Positions 9,126 to 17,497 of a stretch of 64,000 nt of DNA are shown in pieces (position 1 is the stretch's first letter; each line of letters begins with the position of its first letter). The DNA is from Prochlorococcus marinus str. MIT 1214. GTDB lineage: Bacteria; Cyanobacteriota; Cyanobacteriia; PCC-6307; Cyanobiaceae. The position numbers and the translations under genes are program-made. The notes under the pieces were generated by a model. That model was not told the origin of the DNA. It saw only the letters and a program-made list of their open reading frames with translations, and made no database searches. The stretch is taken from assembly GCF_027359355.1 (NCBI RefSeq), contig NZ_CP114777.1, positions 806,001-870,000 on the forward strand. The letters are read 5' to 3'.

Positions 9126-10025
9126 GTGGAAAAAGCGAGTAAGGAAGAAAAAATCAATATCGACGTATCTGAAGTGAAGCTATTTTCAGTTCCGTTTTCT
9201 TTAGTTGAAGTTAAAAAGGATATCTCTATCTCTACCAATAGTTCAATTAAACCTTCAGAAAAAGAATTGATTGATCAAGCATTTAAGTATCATTCAAAAG
9301 GTAATATTTCAGAAGCAGCGAAATACTATCAAGATTTTATTAATCAAGGTTTTAAGGACCATAACGTTTTTTCTAACTATGCATCAATCTTAAAAAGTCT
9401 TGGGAAGTTCAAAGAAGCTGAAATATCAATCCGCAAAGCAATAGAACTAAAACCTGATTTTGCGAATGCTCACTCAAATCTGGGAAACATATTGAGTGAG
9501 CTTGGGAAATTCAAAGAAGCTGAAATATCTCAGCGTAAAGCAATTGGATTAAAACCTGATTTAGTAAACGCTCATTTTAATCTTGGCAATATATTGAGTC
9601 AACTTGGAAACTCAAAAGAAGCTCAAATATCAATTCAAAATGCGATTGAACTTAAACCAAACTTCGCCGAGGCGCATTACAATCTTGGCAATATATTGTG
9701 CGATCTAGGCAGATTTAAAGAAGCTGAAATGTCCACTCGAAAAGCAATTGAGTTAAAACCAGATATGGCAGAGGCACATTACAATCTTGGAAATATATTG
9801 ACTGAGTTTGGGAAATTCAAAGAAGCTGAAATATCAATTAGAAAAGCGATTGAACTCAAACCTAACCTGGCGGATGCTTATACCACTTTGGCTGAGATAT
9901 TTAGGCGACTTGGTAGAAGTAAAGAGGCGATAGATTGCTCAGAAAAAACCTTAGAGATTAGGCCTTGGTCAATTAAAGGTTTATATGGATTAGATCATAC
10001 ATGTGAAATTAAACCTATTTCATAA
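9126..10025 (+). CDS. TPR-only member of the FPVPF family
   Basis: This 299-residue protein starts at GTG 9126. It has a diverged form of the family motif (FSVPFSLVEVKKDISIST), the cap KELIDQAFKYHSKGNI to VFSNYASIL, and about six TPR units. After a degenerate last unit (SKEAIDCSEKTLEI) it stops with only 20 further residues, so it has no catalytic domain, unlike its five relatives. Its last 31 bases overlap the end of the convergent SET-domain gene. It may be a truncated copy whose enzyme domain was lost at the junction, or an adaptor protein. No leader repeat precedes it; the roughly 300 bases before the start (8828-9125) are AT-rich without a visible feature. Confidence 0.75.
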   Translation: MEKASKEEKINIDVSEVKLFSVPFSLVEVKKDISISTNSSIKPSEKELIDQAFKYHSKGNISEAAKYYQDFINQGFKDHNVFSNYASILKSLGKFKEAEISIRKAIELKPDFANAHSNLGNILSELGKFKEAEISQRKAIGLKPDLVNAHFNLGNILSQLGNSKEAQISIQNAIELKPNFAEAHYNLGNILCDLGRFKEAEMSTRKAIELKPDMAEAHYNLGNILTEFGKFKEAEISIRKAIELKPNLADAYTTLAEIFRRLGRSKEAIDCSEKTLEIRPWSIKGLYGLDHTCEIKPIS

Positions 10026-10987
10026 TTAATTGCTCTACAAATCGTTCGAGAAGAAACGTTATCAATTAATTTTAATTGATCAAGTATTTCCTTACGTCTC
10101 GAAGAATTTAACTTAACTATATCTAAGAATAGATCTGGCTCAATAGTTTTAATATTTATAATATCTAGTAAATGTGAAAAATAATTTTTTATAAATGAAG
10201 GTCTATTAATATGTGCAATTGGAAGACCATCAATAATCACTTGATTATCAGTAGCTTGAAATTTAACTTTATCGTTTATCAACTCCAATCCTTTACAAAT
10301 AAATTCAATTCCTGTATCTTTCAATTTTATATTAAACGGTAAAGAAAATACCATTGACTCCTCACAAAAAAAACCAAAATCAAAAACCCTTGTTAATGAA
10401 CTTTGATATCCATAATTATGAGTCAATTCAAATTCTCTAGGATTATAATTTGGAGTACTAAGTCCATTAATTGTTCTAACGAAAGGCAAAGCATTTACTT
10501 CATGATTTACTAGCTCAAAAAGAGGGGCTATTGATGCAGTATGGTTAAAGCCAATTTTTCTAAAATTCAAGAATTGTCTTTTAATAATTTCATTCCAGCT
10601 TCCCCTATGTCTTTCTTCTATATCATATAAAGTATATTTTTTAATTAACTTCTTTATCTCAGAAGGGAACATATTTAATCCTTTTTCAAATAATTCAGTA
10701 GTTTCTTTACCTCCACCTCCCCAAGAAAAATTATCTTGATAATAATTAAAAAATTTTCTATATTCTGCGCTATATCCAATATCTTTCTTTAATCTTATTT
10801 TATTATCTTCTAAACAAATACATTCAGTTTTAACCAAAAGTTGAGAAGGGACAACAATTTTAGATTTAATATTTGTATTAGTAGAGAAAATACCTCTACC
10901 GATTTCCCCTTCCCTTAAACATACATTTTCAGCAATACCGCCAAGCTTACAAAACTCATACAGCAAGAGATCCCATTTCTCATCCAT
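9995..10987 (-). CDS. SET-domain protein lysine methyltransferase-like protein
   Basis: The 330-residue protein has features of the split SET fold of the RuBisCO LSMT/SETD6 type. Near residues 23-48 is GEIGRGIFSTNTNIKSKIVV followed by PSQLLV, like the GRG-F-T-I start of SET domains. Near 155-215 are LFELVNHEVNALPF (the NH element) and LTHNYGYQSSLTRVFDFGFF (the NYG-S-L-YGF element that completes the active site). Such enzymes methylate lysine in proteins using S-adenosylmethionine. Its neighbours are TPR proteins with modifying domains, so a protein target in the same system is possible but inferred. It is convergent with the TPR-only gene (31-base overlap) and divergent from the flavoprotein gene. 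Confidence 0.65.
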   Translation of the reverse strand: MDEKWDLLLYEFCKLGGIAENVCLREGEIGRGIFSTNTNIKSKIVVPSQLLVKTECICLEDNKIRLKKDIGYSAEYRKFFNYYQDNFSWGGGGKETTELFEKGLNMFPSEIKKLIKKYTLYDIEERHRGSWNEIIKRQFLNFRKIGFNHTASIAPLFELVNHEVNALPFVRTINGLSTPNYNPREFELTHNYGYQSSLTRVFDFGFFCEESMVFSLPFNIKLKDTGIEFICKGLELINDKVKFQATDNQVIIDGLPIAHINRPSFIKNYFSHLLDIINIKTIEPDLFLDIVKLNSSRRKEILDQLKLIDNVSSRTICRAINYEIGLISHV

Positions 10988-11289
10988 TTAGAAAAGAATA
11001 TGCATAATACATAAAATACCACTACAAGAAAATTTTATAAATTAATTCTTGATTTTATTCCTTTCTGAAGTTGTCAAGAGGCTGAAATCACAAATAATTC
11101 ATATTTACATGTCCTGAACAGCCTAAAAATCACTTTAGAAAGAATGCGAAGGAATTTCTTAATCATTTTTTATACAATAAAAGAATGTTAGCGAGGTCCG
11201 ATCTTAACCTTGACTACTGGTAATAAATACTTGCTAATAAAAACGACTAATGTTAATTTAAATTATATAAAAAGTATCATTTTTAAATA

Positions 11290-12555
11290 TTGAAAAAATT
11301 TGATCATCCTTGGAAGAATAATTTCATAGAAAGAAGTAACAATATTACTATTCCCTACGATGGTTGGAATTATTCTATAAATTTTGATAGTAAATATTTT
11401 TCTACTATTGACAATAAAAGACGAAAAAAATCCTATCAATATCAGTCCGAACCTAAAGATTTAAATCTTGAATTATTAGAGCTAGAAAATAAGAATAAAG
11501 CTACTAGTTTATGCCTAGAGTCAGTAAATCACTCTCAAATAGCAATAATTGGATGCGGACCTGTAGGGATGGCTGCTAGTTTATGGCTCAAAAAGGCTTA
11601 CCCTAAAAAAGAAATTACTATTTATGAAACGAGAGTTGATTTGAAATCTAATAAGATTAAACCTTTCTCCAGAAGGTGGCTAACTTATGTAAAATTAGAT
11701 TTATTAGAACCTATTTTAAATCTTGAAGATGTATCACTTATAAAAAGAATTGGTTTGTATAATTGTATAGGAATTGATATAAGAAATTTGGAATATGCTT
11801 TATTAAGAGCAATAAATAAGCAAGAGATTAGTATTTGTCAGATGAATAACAAAATTCCAAAACCAGAGATTCTTCTAGATGCATCTGGTGGACGATTTAT
11901 GCAATACAATCAATCAAAGATAATTGGGAAAAAAAGTTTGAATATAATATCACCAAAGAATAAAAATAATTTTGGTCAAATAGAATGCTCTTCAAATATT
12001 TTGAATCAATTCGAAATAGTTGACTTTGGAAATATAATCAAACCATTTTACAATGGATACCCATTACAAGTGCCTTTTCTTAAAATAAATTATTTACCAC
12101 CAAATCTTAAGGATGAGTTTATATATTTTTCAAATATATTAAATAATGATTATGGTGTTTATTATTGGAATGGTGTGATGAGAGATGATTTAAATCATTC
12201 TTTATTATTTTTATCTCTTTTTCAAGATGAATTTCTAGGAATTGATGATCTGATTGATTTTCCAATTAGATTAGATCAAGCATGGGATAATAATTTGTTC
12301 AGAGAAAAAGCATCAAGAAGATTATCAATAATATTCGAATGGATCTTAACTAAGTTAGGTAAAGATAGGCTCTGTTATATAGAGCCATTATTTCTATGGC
12401 AGCCATTTTTATGCTTGAGGAAAGATAGATATATTTCAGGTGATATTGAATATTTGAATATTGGAGACTCTCACTATATTGGTAATCCTAAAACTGGTAA
12501 TGGATTAGCCAATCACTTATATGAATTAAAAGATATATTTTCTGGAATGTTTTGA
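11290..12555 (+). CDS. PHBH-fold FAD-dependent oxidoreductase, function unknown
   Basis: The protein has 421 residues from a TTG start. About 90 residues without recognisable motifs precede a dinucleotide-binding fold: IAIIGCGPVGMAASLWL (GxGxxG), the acidic YETR at the end of the second strand, LLDASGG in the middle, and near the C-terminus IGDSHYIGNPKTGNGLANHL, the GD motif that contacts the flavin ribityl chain in PHBH-type monooxygenases and halogenases. The substrate is not evident. It stands alone on the plus strand; the 302 bases before it (10988-11289) are the divergent promoter region shared with the SET gene. Alternatives are a hydroxylase or halogenase-like flavoprotein or a degenerate member of that fold. 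Confidence 0.6.
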   Translation: MKKFDHPWKNNFIERSNNITIPYDGWNYSINFDSKYFSTIDNKRRKKSYQYQSEPKDLNLELLELENKNKATSLCLESVNHSQIAIIGCGPVGMAASLWLKKAYPKKEITIYETRVDLKSNKIKPFSRRWLTYVKLDLLEPILNLEDVSLIKRIGLYNCIGIDIRNLEYALLRAINKQEISICQMNNKIPKPEILLDASGGRFMQYNQSKIIGKKSLNIISPKNKNNFGQIECSSNILNQFEIVDFGNIIKPFYNGYPLQVPFLKINYLPPNLKDEFIYFSNILNNDYGVYYWNGVMRDDLNHSLLFLSLFQDEFLGIDDLIDFPIRLDQAWDNNLFREKASRRLSIIFEWILTKLGKDRLCYIEPLFLWQPFLCLRKDRYISGDIEYLNIGDSHYIGNPKTGNGLANHLYELKDIFSGMF

Positions 12556-12752
12556 TATCATCTAATTACACGAAATTTACAAATCTAATAAATCAAACCA
12601 CAATATTAACATATCTCCGATAACATAAAAAACAAACTTATAAAATGGATCAATATTTTAAGAAAAAATCCAAATAGATTTATGGGTTCAGATCAATTCT
12701 AGATTTGTAAAACCAAAACCTTACCAAATATAATATTTTTATTACTAGTATA

Positions 12753-14735
12753 TTAACTGTTTCTCCTTCCAAATAACATCGTGACATTAATTCTTCTATT
12801 CTCATACCCCTCTTTAAATTCATAATTATCCGTTTCATGAAACAAATTAGAATTAAATAAAACAGCTCTATTCTCTTTATATGGAATAACTTTTGTATTT
12901 CCTTTGCTTTTCTTTAATTCTTCTTTGATTCTCATTTCATCATTATTATAAGTTTTAAAATCCCATTCTTTTGGCGCTTCAACGTCATAGACGATCAAAC
13001 CACCAGAACTAGAGTTTAAATTAGCCTCCCTATTGGTAATCCAGAAGTTGACATTAACTGCTGCGAAATCTGCATGAACATTAATACCATGTTGTTTAGA
13101 GTGTGCATTTTTTGCACGGCTATCATACTTATAAGCCCAAGCCTGCTCTAATCTATGTTCCTTGAATATTTTAGGGAATTTTGTTCTTAGTTCCTCTGCT
13201 ATTTGAATAATCAATGGACTAGCCAAACCTTCCATGAGATATGCGCCAATATATCCGCCTTCTTTAATATCAAACCAAATTGTACTTCCAAGTAAGAATT
13301 TACGAATACCTTCTAATGCTAATGGACTTAAGAAATTATCAATATACGTCAGTCCAAAATCATGCTCGAAATATTTTTGAGTAATTTCTTTAACATTTAA
13401 TGAATGACTAACTGCTGATGATTTTAATCTTGGTGAATCTACTTTATATATAATATGATTGTAGCTTTTTTTTATTAGATTATGATATTTATCATTTAAA
13501 ATTATTAATTTTGTATCATTAGTCCAATTAACTTTTGAGGCAAAATCCACATATAATTTAATAAGATCATTAAACATTTTTGCCTGTATCCCTTGAGAAA
13601 CGAGATATTGAAATTGCTCAATATCATGATCTATCTTTGCTTTACTAATTCTTCTAAATCTCAAATGAGAAGGTTCTTTATTGTTAACACCTCTAAGGAA
13701 GTCAGAACACTGGTTAAAATATTTTATAGCTAAATCGTATTCACCCCGATCAATAAGGGTGAAACTTAAACTATTCAAGGCTTCAGGTTGATCGGGATTC
13801 AATCTTAATGCCTCTCTAAGTGAAGCTTCTGCTTCATCAGTTTTACCTAGATATCTCAATAATGTTCCCAGTGTTGAATGCGACTGTATTAAATCTGGTT
13901 TAATTTCTATAGCCTTTCGAGTGGATTCTTCGGCCTGCTTATATTTTTCTAAAACTAAATATATAGTTCCTAGATTAGAGAGAGCTTCAGCATAATTTGG
14001 ATTAATCTCAATTGCTCTTTTAGTAGCTATGAGTGCATTTTCAAACTGATCACGAGCTTGCAATATATTCCCAAGATTGAGATAAGCTTCAACAAAATTA
14101 GGTTTAATCTCAATAGCTTGACGCATTACCATTTCTGCCTGATCTAATTTATCAATATCTTTTAATATATTTCCCAGATTAAAATATGCTTCAGCAAAAT
14201 TTGGTTTAATATCTATAGCTTTGCGCATTAATATTTCTGCTTCTTCTAATTTGCCAAGGGATTTCAATATATTTCCTAGACTTAAATTAGCCTCAGCATA
14301 ATTAGGCATAATATCTATAACTTTGCGCATTGATTCTTCTGCTTTTTCTAATTTTCCAATAGTTTTCCATAAATTCGAAAGATTAAGATATGTATTTGCA
14401 TTATCAGGAGATAAATAAATTGATTTTTGATAAAGATCTATCGCTTTATCAAAATCGCCTTCTTGCTGTTTTATCACTCCATAATTAGTAAATACTCTTT
14501 CGTCTTGATACCCTTGATCTAGACAAAGTTGATAATATTTCTTAGCTTCTTTAATATTACCTTTTTGATGATAATTTATTGCTTGATTAATAATTTGCTC
14601 TTTAGATTTGTTACTTTCGAAATTAGTAGAGATAGAATCCTTTTCATTGATTCCATTTAAAGAAATTGAAGCAGCAAATTTATTTGATTTATTTTTCTTT
14701 CTATTCAATTTCTCTTTTCCCTTAAATCCTTCCAT
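12753..14735 (-). CDS. TPR protein with C-terminal 2-oxoglutarate/Fe(II) oxygenase
   Basis: This 660-residue protein is the only TPR family member here on the minus strand. A lysine-rich start leads to a strongly diverged family motif (FAASISLNGINEKDSISTN) and a well kept cap (KEQIINQAINYHQKGNI to VFTNYGVI). About nine TPR units follow to residue 330. The last 180 residues carry the double-stranded beta-helix iron site: H554-A-D556, distal H633 in LFNSNLFHETD, and R647/R648 before INVTMLFGRR, the likely 2-oxoglutarate ligand. Enzymes of this type hydroxylate proteins, sugars or small molecules. The 197 bases on its 3' side (12556-12752) are AT-rich and empty. Confidence 0.82.
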   Translation of the reverse strand: MEGFKGKEKLNRKKNKSNKFAASISLNGINEKDSISTNFESNKSKEQIINQAINYHQKGNIKEAKKYYQLCLDQGYQDERVFTNYGVIKQQEGDFDKAIDLYQKSIYLSPDNANTYLNLSNLWKTIGKLEKAEESMRKVIDIMPNYAEANLSLGNILKSLGKLEEAEILMRKAIDIKPNFAEAYFNLGNILKDIDKLDQAEMVMRQAIEIKPNFVEAYLNLGNILQARDQFENALIATKRAIEINPNYAEALSNLGTIYLVLEKYKQAEESTRKAIEIKPDLIQSHSTLGTLLRYLGKTDEAEASLREALRLNPDQPEALNSLSFTLIDRGEYDLAIKYFNQCSDFLRGVNNKEPSHLRFRRISKAKIDHDIEQFQYLVSQGIQAKMFNDLIKLYVDFASKVNWTNDTKLIILNDKYHNLIKKSYNHIIYKVDSPRLKSSAVSHSLNVKEITQKYFEHDFGLTYIDNFLSPLALEGIRKFLLGSTIWFDIKEGGYIGAYLMEGLASPLIIQIAEELRTKFPKIFKEHRLEQAWAYKYDSRAKNAHSKQHGINVHADFAAVNVNFWITNREANLNSSSGGLIVYDVEAPKEWDFKTYNNDEMRIKEELKKSKGNTKVIPYKENRAVLFNSNLFHETDNYEFKEGYENRRINVTMLFGRRNS

Positions 14736-14919
14736 TTTATGCCTTCAGAAAATATATTCTTAATCATTACATGATAATTACCTATAAACATGTTTTTGTC
14801 TATCAACAAATTATTTGCCGAAAAAATTTGTTATATTTTATCTTTTCTTAATTTAAAAAAGCTAATAGTCAATTTTTAGATAATAGATTTTTAGACGCGG
14901 AACTTGCAGCATTTAAGCT

Positions 14920-15167
14920 ATCGGGCTCCTTCTAACGGTGGTTAAGACAAGTTGTATCTGTCAGCAATTTTCTTCCTGCTTCATACAAAAGAGTTGTAAG
15001 GGTTGATTATTGCTCTCTTGGGATCTAAATCACAGATTCATAAGACGGATCGTAGCAATCTTAAAAAATCAAAACATTGAGAATAAAAATATTTTCTCTT
15101 AGTAAATTTAAAACCCTAATGCAAGATATAATCATTAGTATGAGTTGATTTATTAAAGCAAATAAAT
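14920..15167. repeat. Conserved leader repeat, copy 4 (module B only)
   Basis: This block aligns with 6148-6397 (GGCTCCTTCTAACG, GTCAGCAATTTTCTTCCTGC, GGGATCTAAATCACAGATTCATAAGACGGATCG, AAAACATTGAGAATAAAAATATT) and lies directly before the decayed gene at 15168. Module A is missing. The minus strand reads ICDLDPKRAIINPYNSF and KKIADRYNLS with stops between them, matching the relic of copy 3. The rest of the gap from 14736 to 14920 is AT-rich with no feature. Confidence 0.7.
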
Positions 15168-15457
15168 GTGACCGAGAGAAAAACAGATCAAAAGCAAGAA
15201 GGATCTAAAAGATAGGTCAGAGTTTTGCTGCTAGAGTATCTGACAGTCTTCTTACTTCGATAGGGCTTCCCGAATTAATTACTTATAGTGAAAGTGAATA
15301 AGAAGAAAAAGCCTTGTATATAGCTAGCAACCCTAAAGAAATTCTTAGATTGAAATCTAGATTGAAACAACTTAAAGAAACTTCACCACTTTATAATTCA
15401 GAATTATTTACAAGAGATCTAGAGAGTAAATTTATAGAATTAATGAAAGAAAGATAA
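15168..15457 (+). pseudogene. Remnant of a TPR-OGT gene: 5' end joined to 3' end
   Basis: GTG at 15168 opens VTERKTDQKQEGSKR, the family start, and ends at TAG 15213-15215. From 15215 the sequence continues in a new frame as QSFAARVSDSLLTSIGLPEL, ITYSES, a TAA at 15299-15301, then EEKALYIASNPKEILRLKSR and onward to TAA 15455-15457. This second part matches the last 75 residues of the OGT-like protein ending at 5655 (HFAARVSSSLLTSIGLPEL, ITYDEN, ETALRLASN, LKSKLQRLK). All TPR units and most of the glycosyltransferase are gone, so it is a deletion derivative of a third OGT-type copy. The in-frame stops rule out a functional product. Confidence 0.85.
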
Positions 15458-15620
15458 TTACTATATTGGAATTTTCTATTCTTTTTTTAGATCTTAAATT
15501 AGTTTTTCTAGTACATTAATTTCTTTAAAAATAGATTACTTGTCTCTTGATTCTGTAAAATCATTTAGGAGCCGCAATCTTTTTGTAGTTTTTTTCATCT
15601 TCCTGTTAGTTGCTTATATA

Positions 15621-15678
15621 GTCGTAAGGTTATGCTGTCTTGATTACGGTGATCAACTAAAAGTTAAACCGATTAATA
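15621..15678 (+). pseudogene. Fragment of a SPASM-domain gene
   Basis: The bases around 15621-15662 (CGTAAGGTTATGCTGTCTTGATTACGG cut into its parts: CGTAA, TATGCTGTCTTGA, GGTGATCAACT, AAAGT) match positions about 76-116 of this window and the corresponding part of the radical SAM gene at 8641-8690. The translation LCCLDYGDQLKV aligns with LCCLDHDGQLKVGNV. No open frame surrounds it. It is a scrap of a radical SAM-SPASM gene left beside the OGT remnant. Confidence 0.6.
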
Positions 15679-15702
15679 TTAATAAGAAAGGCAAAAAATG
15701 TA

Positions 15703-16941
15703 TCAATTAGCAAATAAATATTCTGCTTCAAAAACTTTATTAACTATATAATTTAGATTATCTTGACTTTGTCTATTATGAATTCCTAATAATATGCCAG
15801 ATTTCATTATATTGTCACTAACTTCGAATGATCCGAACTTATCCCAACTAAATTTCTCAGCAACAGGCTGTCTCATAATATTTCCTGAAAAAATTGTCCT
15901 GGTTTGAATACCAGCTTTTTCTAGGAATATCTGAATATCCTTTCTTTTCAAAGCTAATTTATTCCTAAAAATCAATGGAAATGCCAACCAACCAGTCTCA
16001 ACATTATCGTAAGAAAAAGGAATAAAAAAGTTATTTGAAGAAGAGAATTCCTTTCGAAGAAAATTAAAATTGTCAGATCTTTTTTTAAGATTTGCCTTCA
16101 ACTTATCAAGTTGAACTAAAGCAAATGCTGCAGATATCTCTGAAGGTAAAAAGTTAAAACCAATTTGATCAAATATATATTTGTCATCATAATCAAGTCC
16201 ATCTATCTTTGAGGCAAATCTTCTTTCATAATCTTCTGTTTCCCCATACATACATGATCTTCTTCCCCAACCTCTTAAAGAAAGGCCTTGATAATAATCA
16301 TCGGAATTAGAATAAGAAACCATCCCACCAAAACCAGCTCCTGTAATAACATGGGAGGCATAAAAACTAGTTGTTGAGATATCAGACCAATTGTCTAATT
16401 TAGTCCGATATGTGTAACCTATAGTATCTGCAGAATCTTCAATAATTTTAAGATTATTCTCTTTAGCAAAATTATATATCTCATTCCAATTTGCTATATT
16501 CCCAATTAAATTAGGAACACAAATAGCAGATACATTATCAAGATCAATCTCCTTCAACCTGGATGTATTTATCTGTAGTGTTTCCTCCTCAACATCTACA
16601 AAATAAGGTATTAGATTACTTTGCACAATTGGTGCAATCGTAGTAGAGAAAGTCAAAGAAGGTGTTATAACCCTGGACCCTGCCTTCAATTTCAATGACA
16701 ACAAAGAAATAAGATTTGCAGATGAACCACTATTAACCATTAACCCATAATTCTTATTGAAAATATTAGCAACTTTTTCCTCTAATAATTTAACTTGCTT
16801 TCCTACCATTAAAGAAAGTCGATTGTTTTTTAAAACATCTATTACTGCATCGATTTCATCCTGTGAATAATCCGACTCAGCATAAAAAATTTTTTCACTT
16901 TTATTGTTAGTTGATAATTTCTTAGATAATTTCTTATTCAC
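15703..16941 (-). CDS. DegT/DnrJ/EryC1-family sugar enzyme, probable PMP-dependent 3-dehydratase
   Basis: This 412-residue protein has the fold type I PLP enzyme signature: GLMVNSGSSANLISLLSLKL (cofactor phosphate loop), TPSLTFSTTIAPI, and IIEDSADTIG with the pyridine-binding Asp. Where NDP-sugar aminotransferases have the cofactor lysine (F-x-x-x-K), it reads TSFYASHVITGAGFGGM with H197. Replacement of that lysine by His is the hallmark of the RfbH/E1 and ColD 3-dehydratases, which bind PMP and remove the C3 hydroxyl of 4-keto-6-deoxyhexoses. The four-cysteine Fe-S motif of RfbH is not obvious (only RSCMYGETED in its place), so ColD-like chemistry is possible. It lies upstream of rfbB and rfbA on the same strand, with a TPR gene between. 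Confidence 0.75.
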   Translation of the reverse strand: MNKKLSKKLSTNNKSEKIFYAESDYSQDEIDAVIDVLKNNRLSLMVGKQVKLLEEKVANIFNKNYGLMVNSGSSANLISLLSLKLKAGSRVITPSLTFSTTIAPIVQSNLIPYFVDVEEETLQINTSRLKEIDLDNVSAICVPNLIGNIANWNEIYNFAKENNLKIIEDSADTIGYTYRTKLDNWSDISTTSFYASHVITGAGFGGMVSYSNSDDYYQGLSLRGWGRRSCMYGETEDYERRFASKIDGLDYDDKYIFDQIGFNFLPSEISAAFALVQLDKLKANLKKRSDNFNFLRKEFSSSNNFFIPFSYDNVETGWLAFPLIFRNKLALKRKDIQIFLEKAGIQTRTIFSGNIMRQPVAEKFSWDKFGSFEVSDNIMKSGILLGIHNRQSQDNLNYIVNKVFEAEYLFAN

Positions 16942-17497
16942 ATCATTTGATATATTGTAATTACCAAACTAACACTTATTCCTCTAAAAAACACAAATTA
17001 AAAAAGATTCGCAACTAAGAGTTCTTTCTTGATTCTATTTGAAGTTATCTTTCTGTGAGTTGTTTAGGCTGATAGTCAACTATGATGTCTGCAAATTAGT
17101 ACTAATTTCTTGCGAAAAGCATTGGACCGCATTTTAAGTCCACGTATATGTAGTCCTTATTCTCATTACGCAAACAGTTTATGGACAACAGAATTGGATC
17201 TAATTAAGTTCTCAAAAACTTCATTCTTAGTATCCTATTATAAAAAAAGTAGACGTCTTTCAACATCACATAGAATCAAAAAGATCAATTGCAAATTTTA
17301 GATAATTCATATAAAAAATAATTTAAATATTTGAATCAAAAGACTGTAAATAATAAATACTTTATACAAGAATTTTTGTGGAAGATAGGTTTTAAAAAGA
17401 TTTAAACCTACCAAAAGAGCCAGCAATAATTACAATCAAGTTATTCAATCCAAGAAAAGAGTATAATCTATAAGATCTTATTCCATTAGAGGTTGGA
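16942..17497. other. Intergenic region of 556 bases, no gene seen
   Basis: This AT-rich stretch separates the divergent DegT-family gene and the TPR-OGT gene at 17498. It must hold both promoters. A 63-codon frame at 17110-17301 has no recognisable motif and an unusual composition for this genome (many Ser, Tyr and Lys), and I do not accept it as a gene. No leader repeat of the type found before the other TPR genes is present. Confidence 0.5.

Noticed and set aside
17110-17301. 63-codon frame between the DegT-family gene and the second OGT gene
   Set aside because: No motif, Ser/Tyr/Lys-rich composition typical of AT-rich spacer, no start signals and no link to neighbours.
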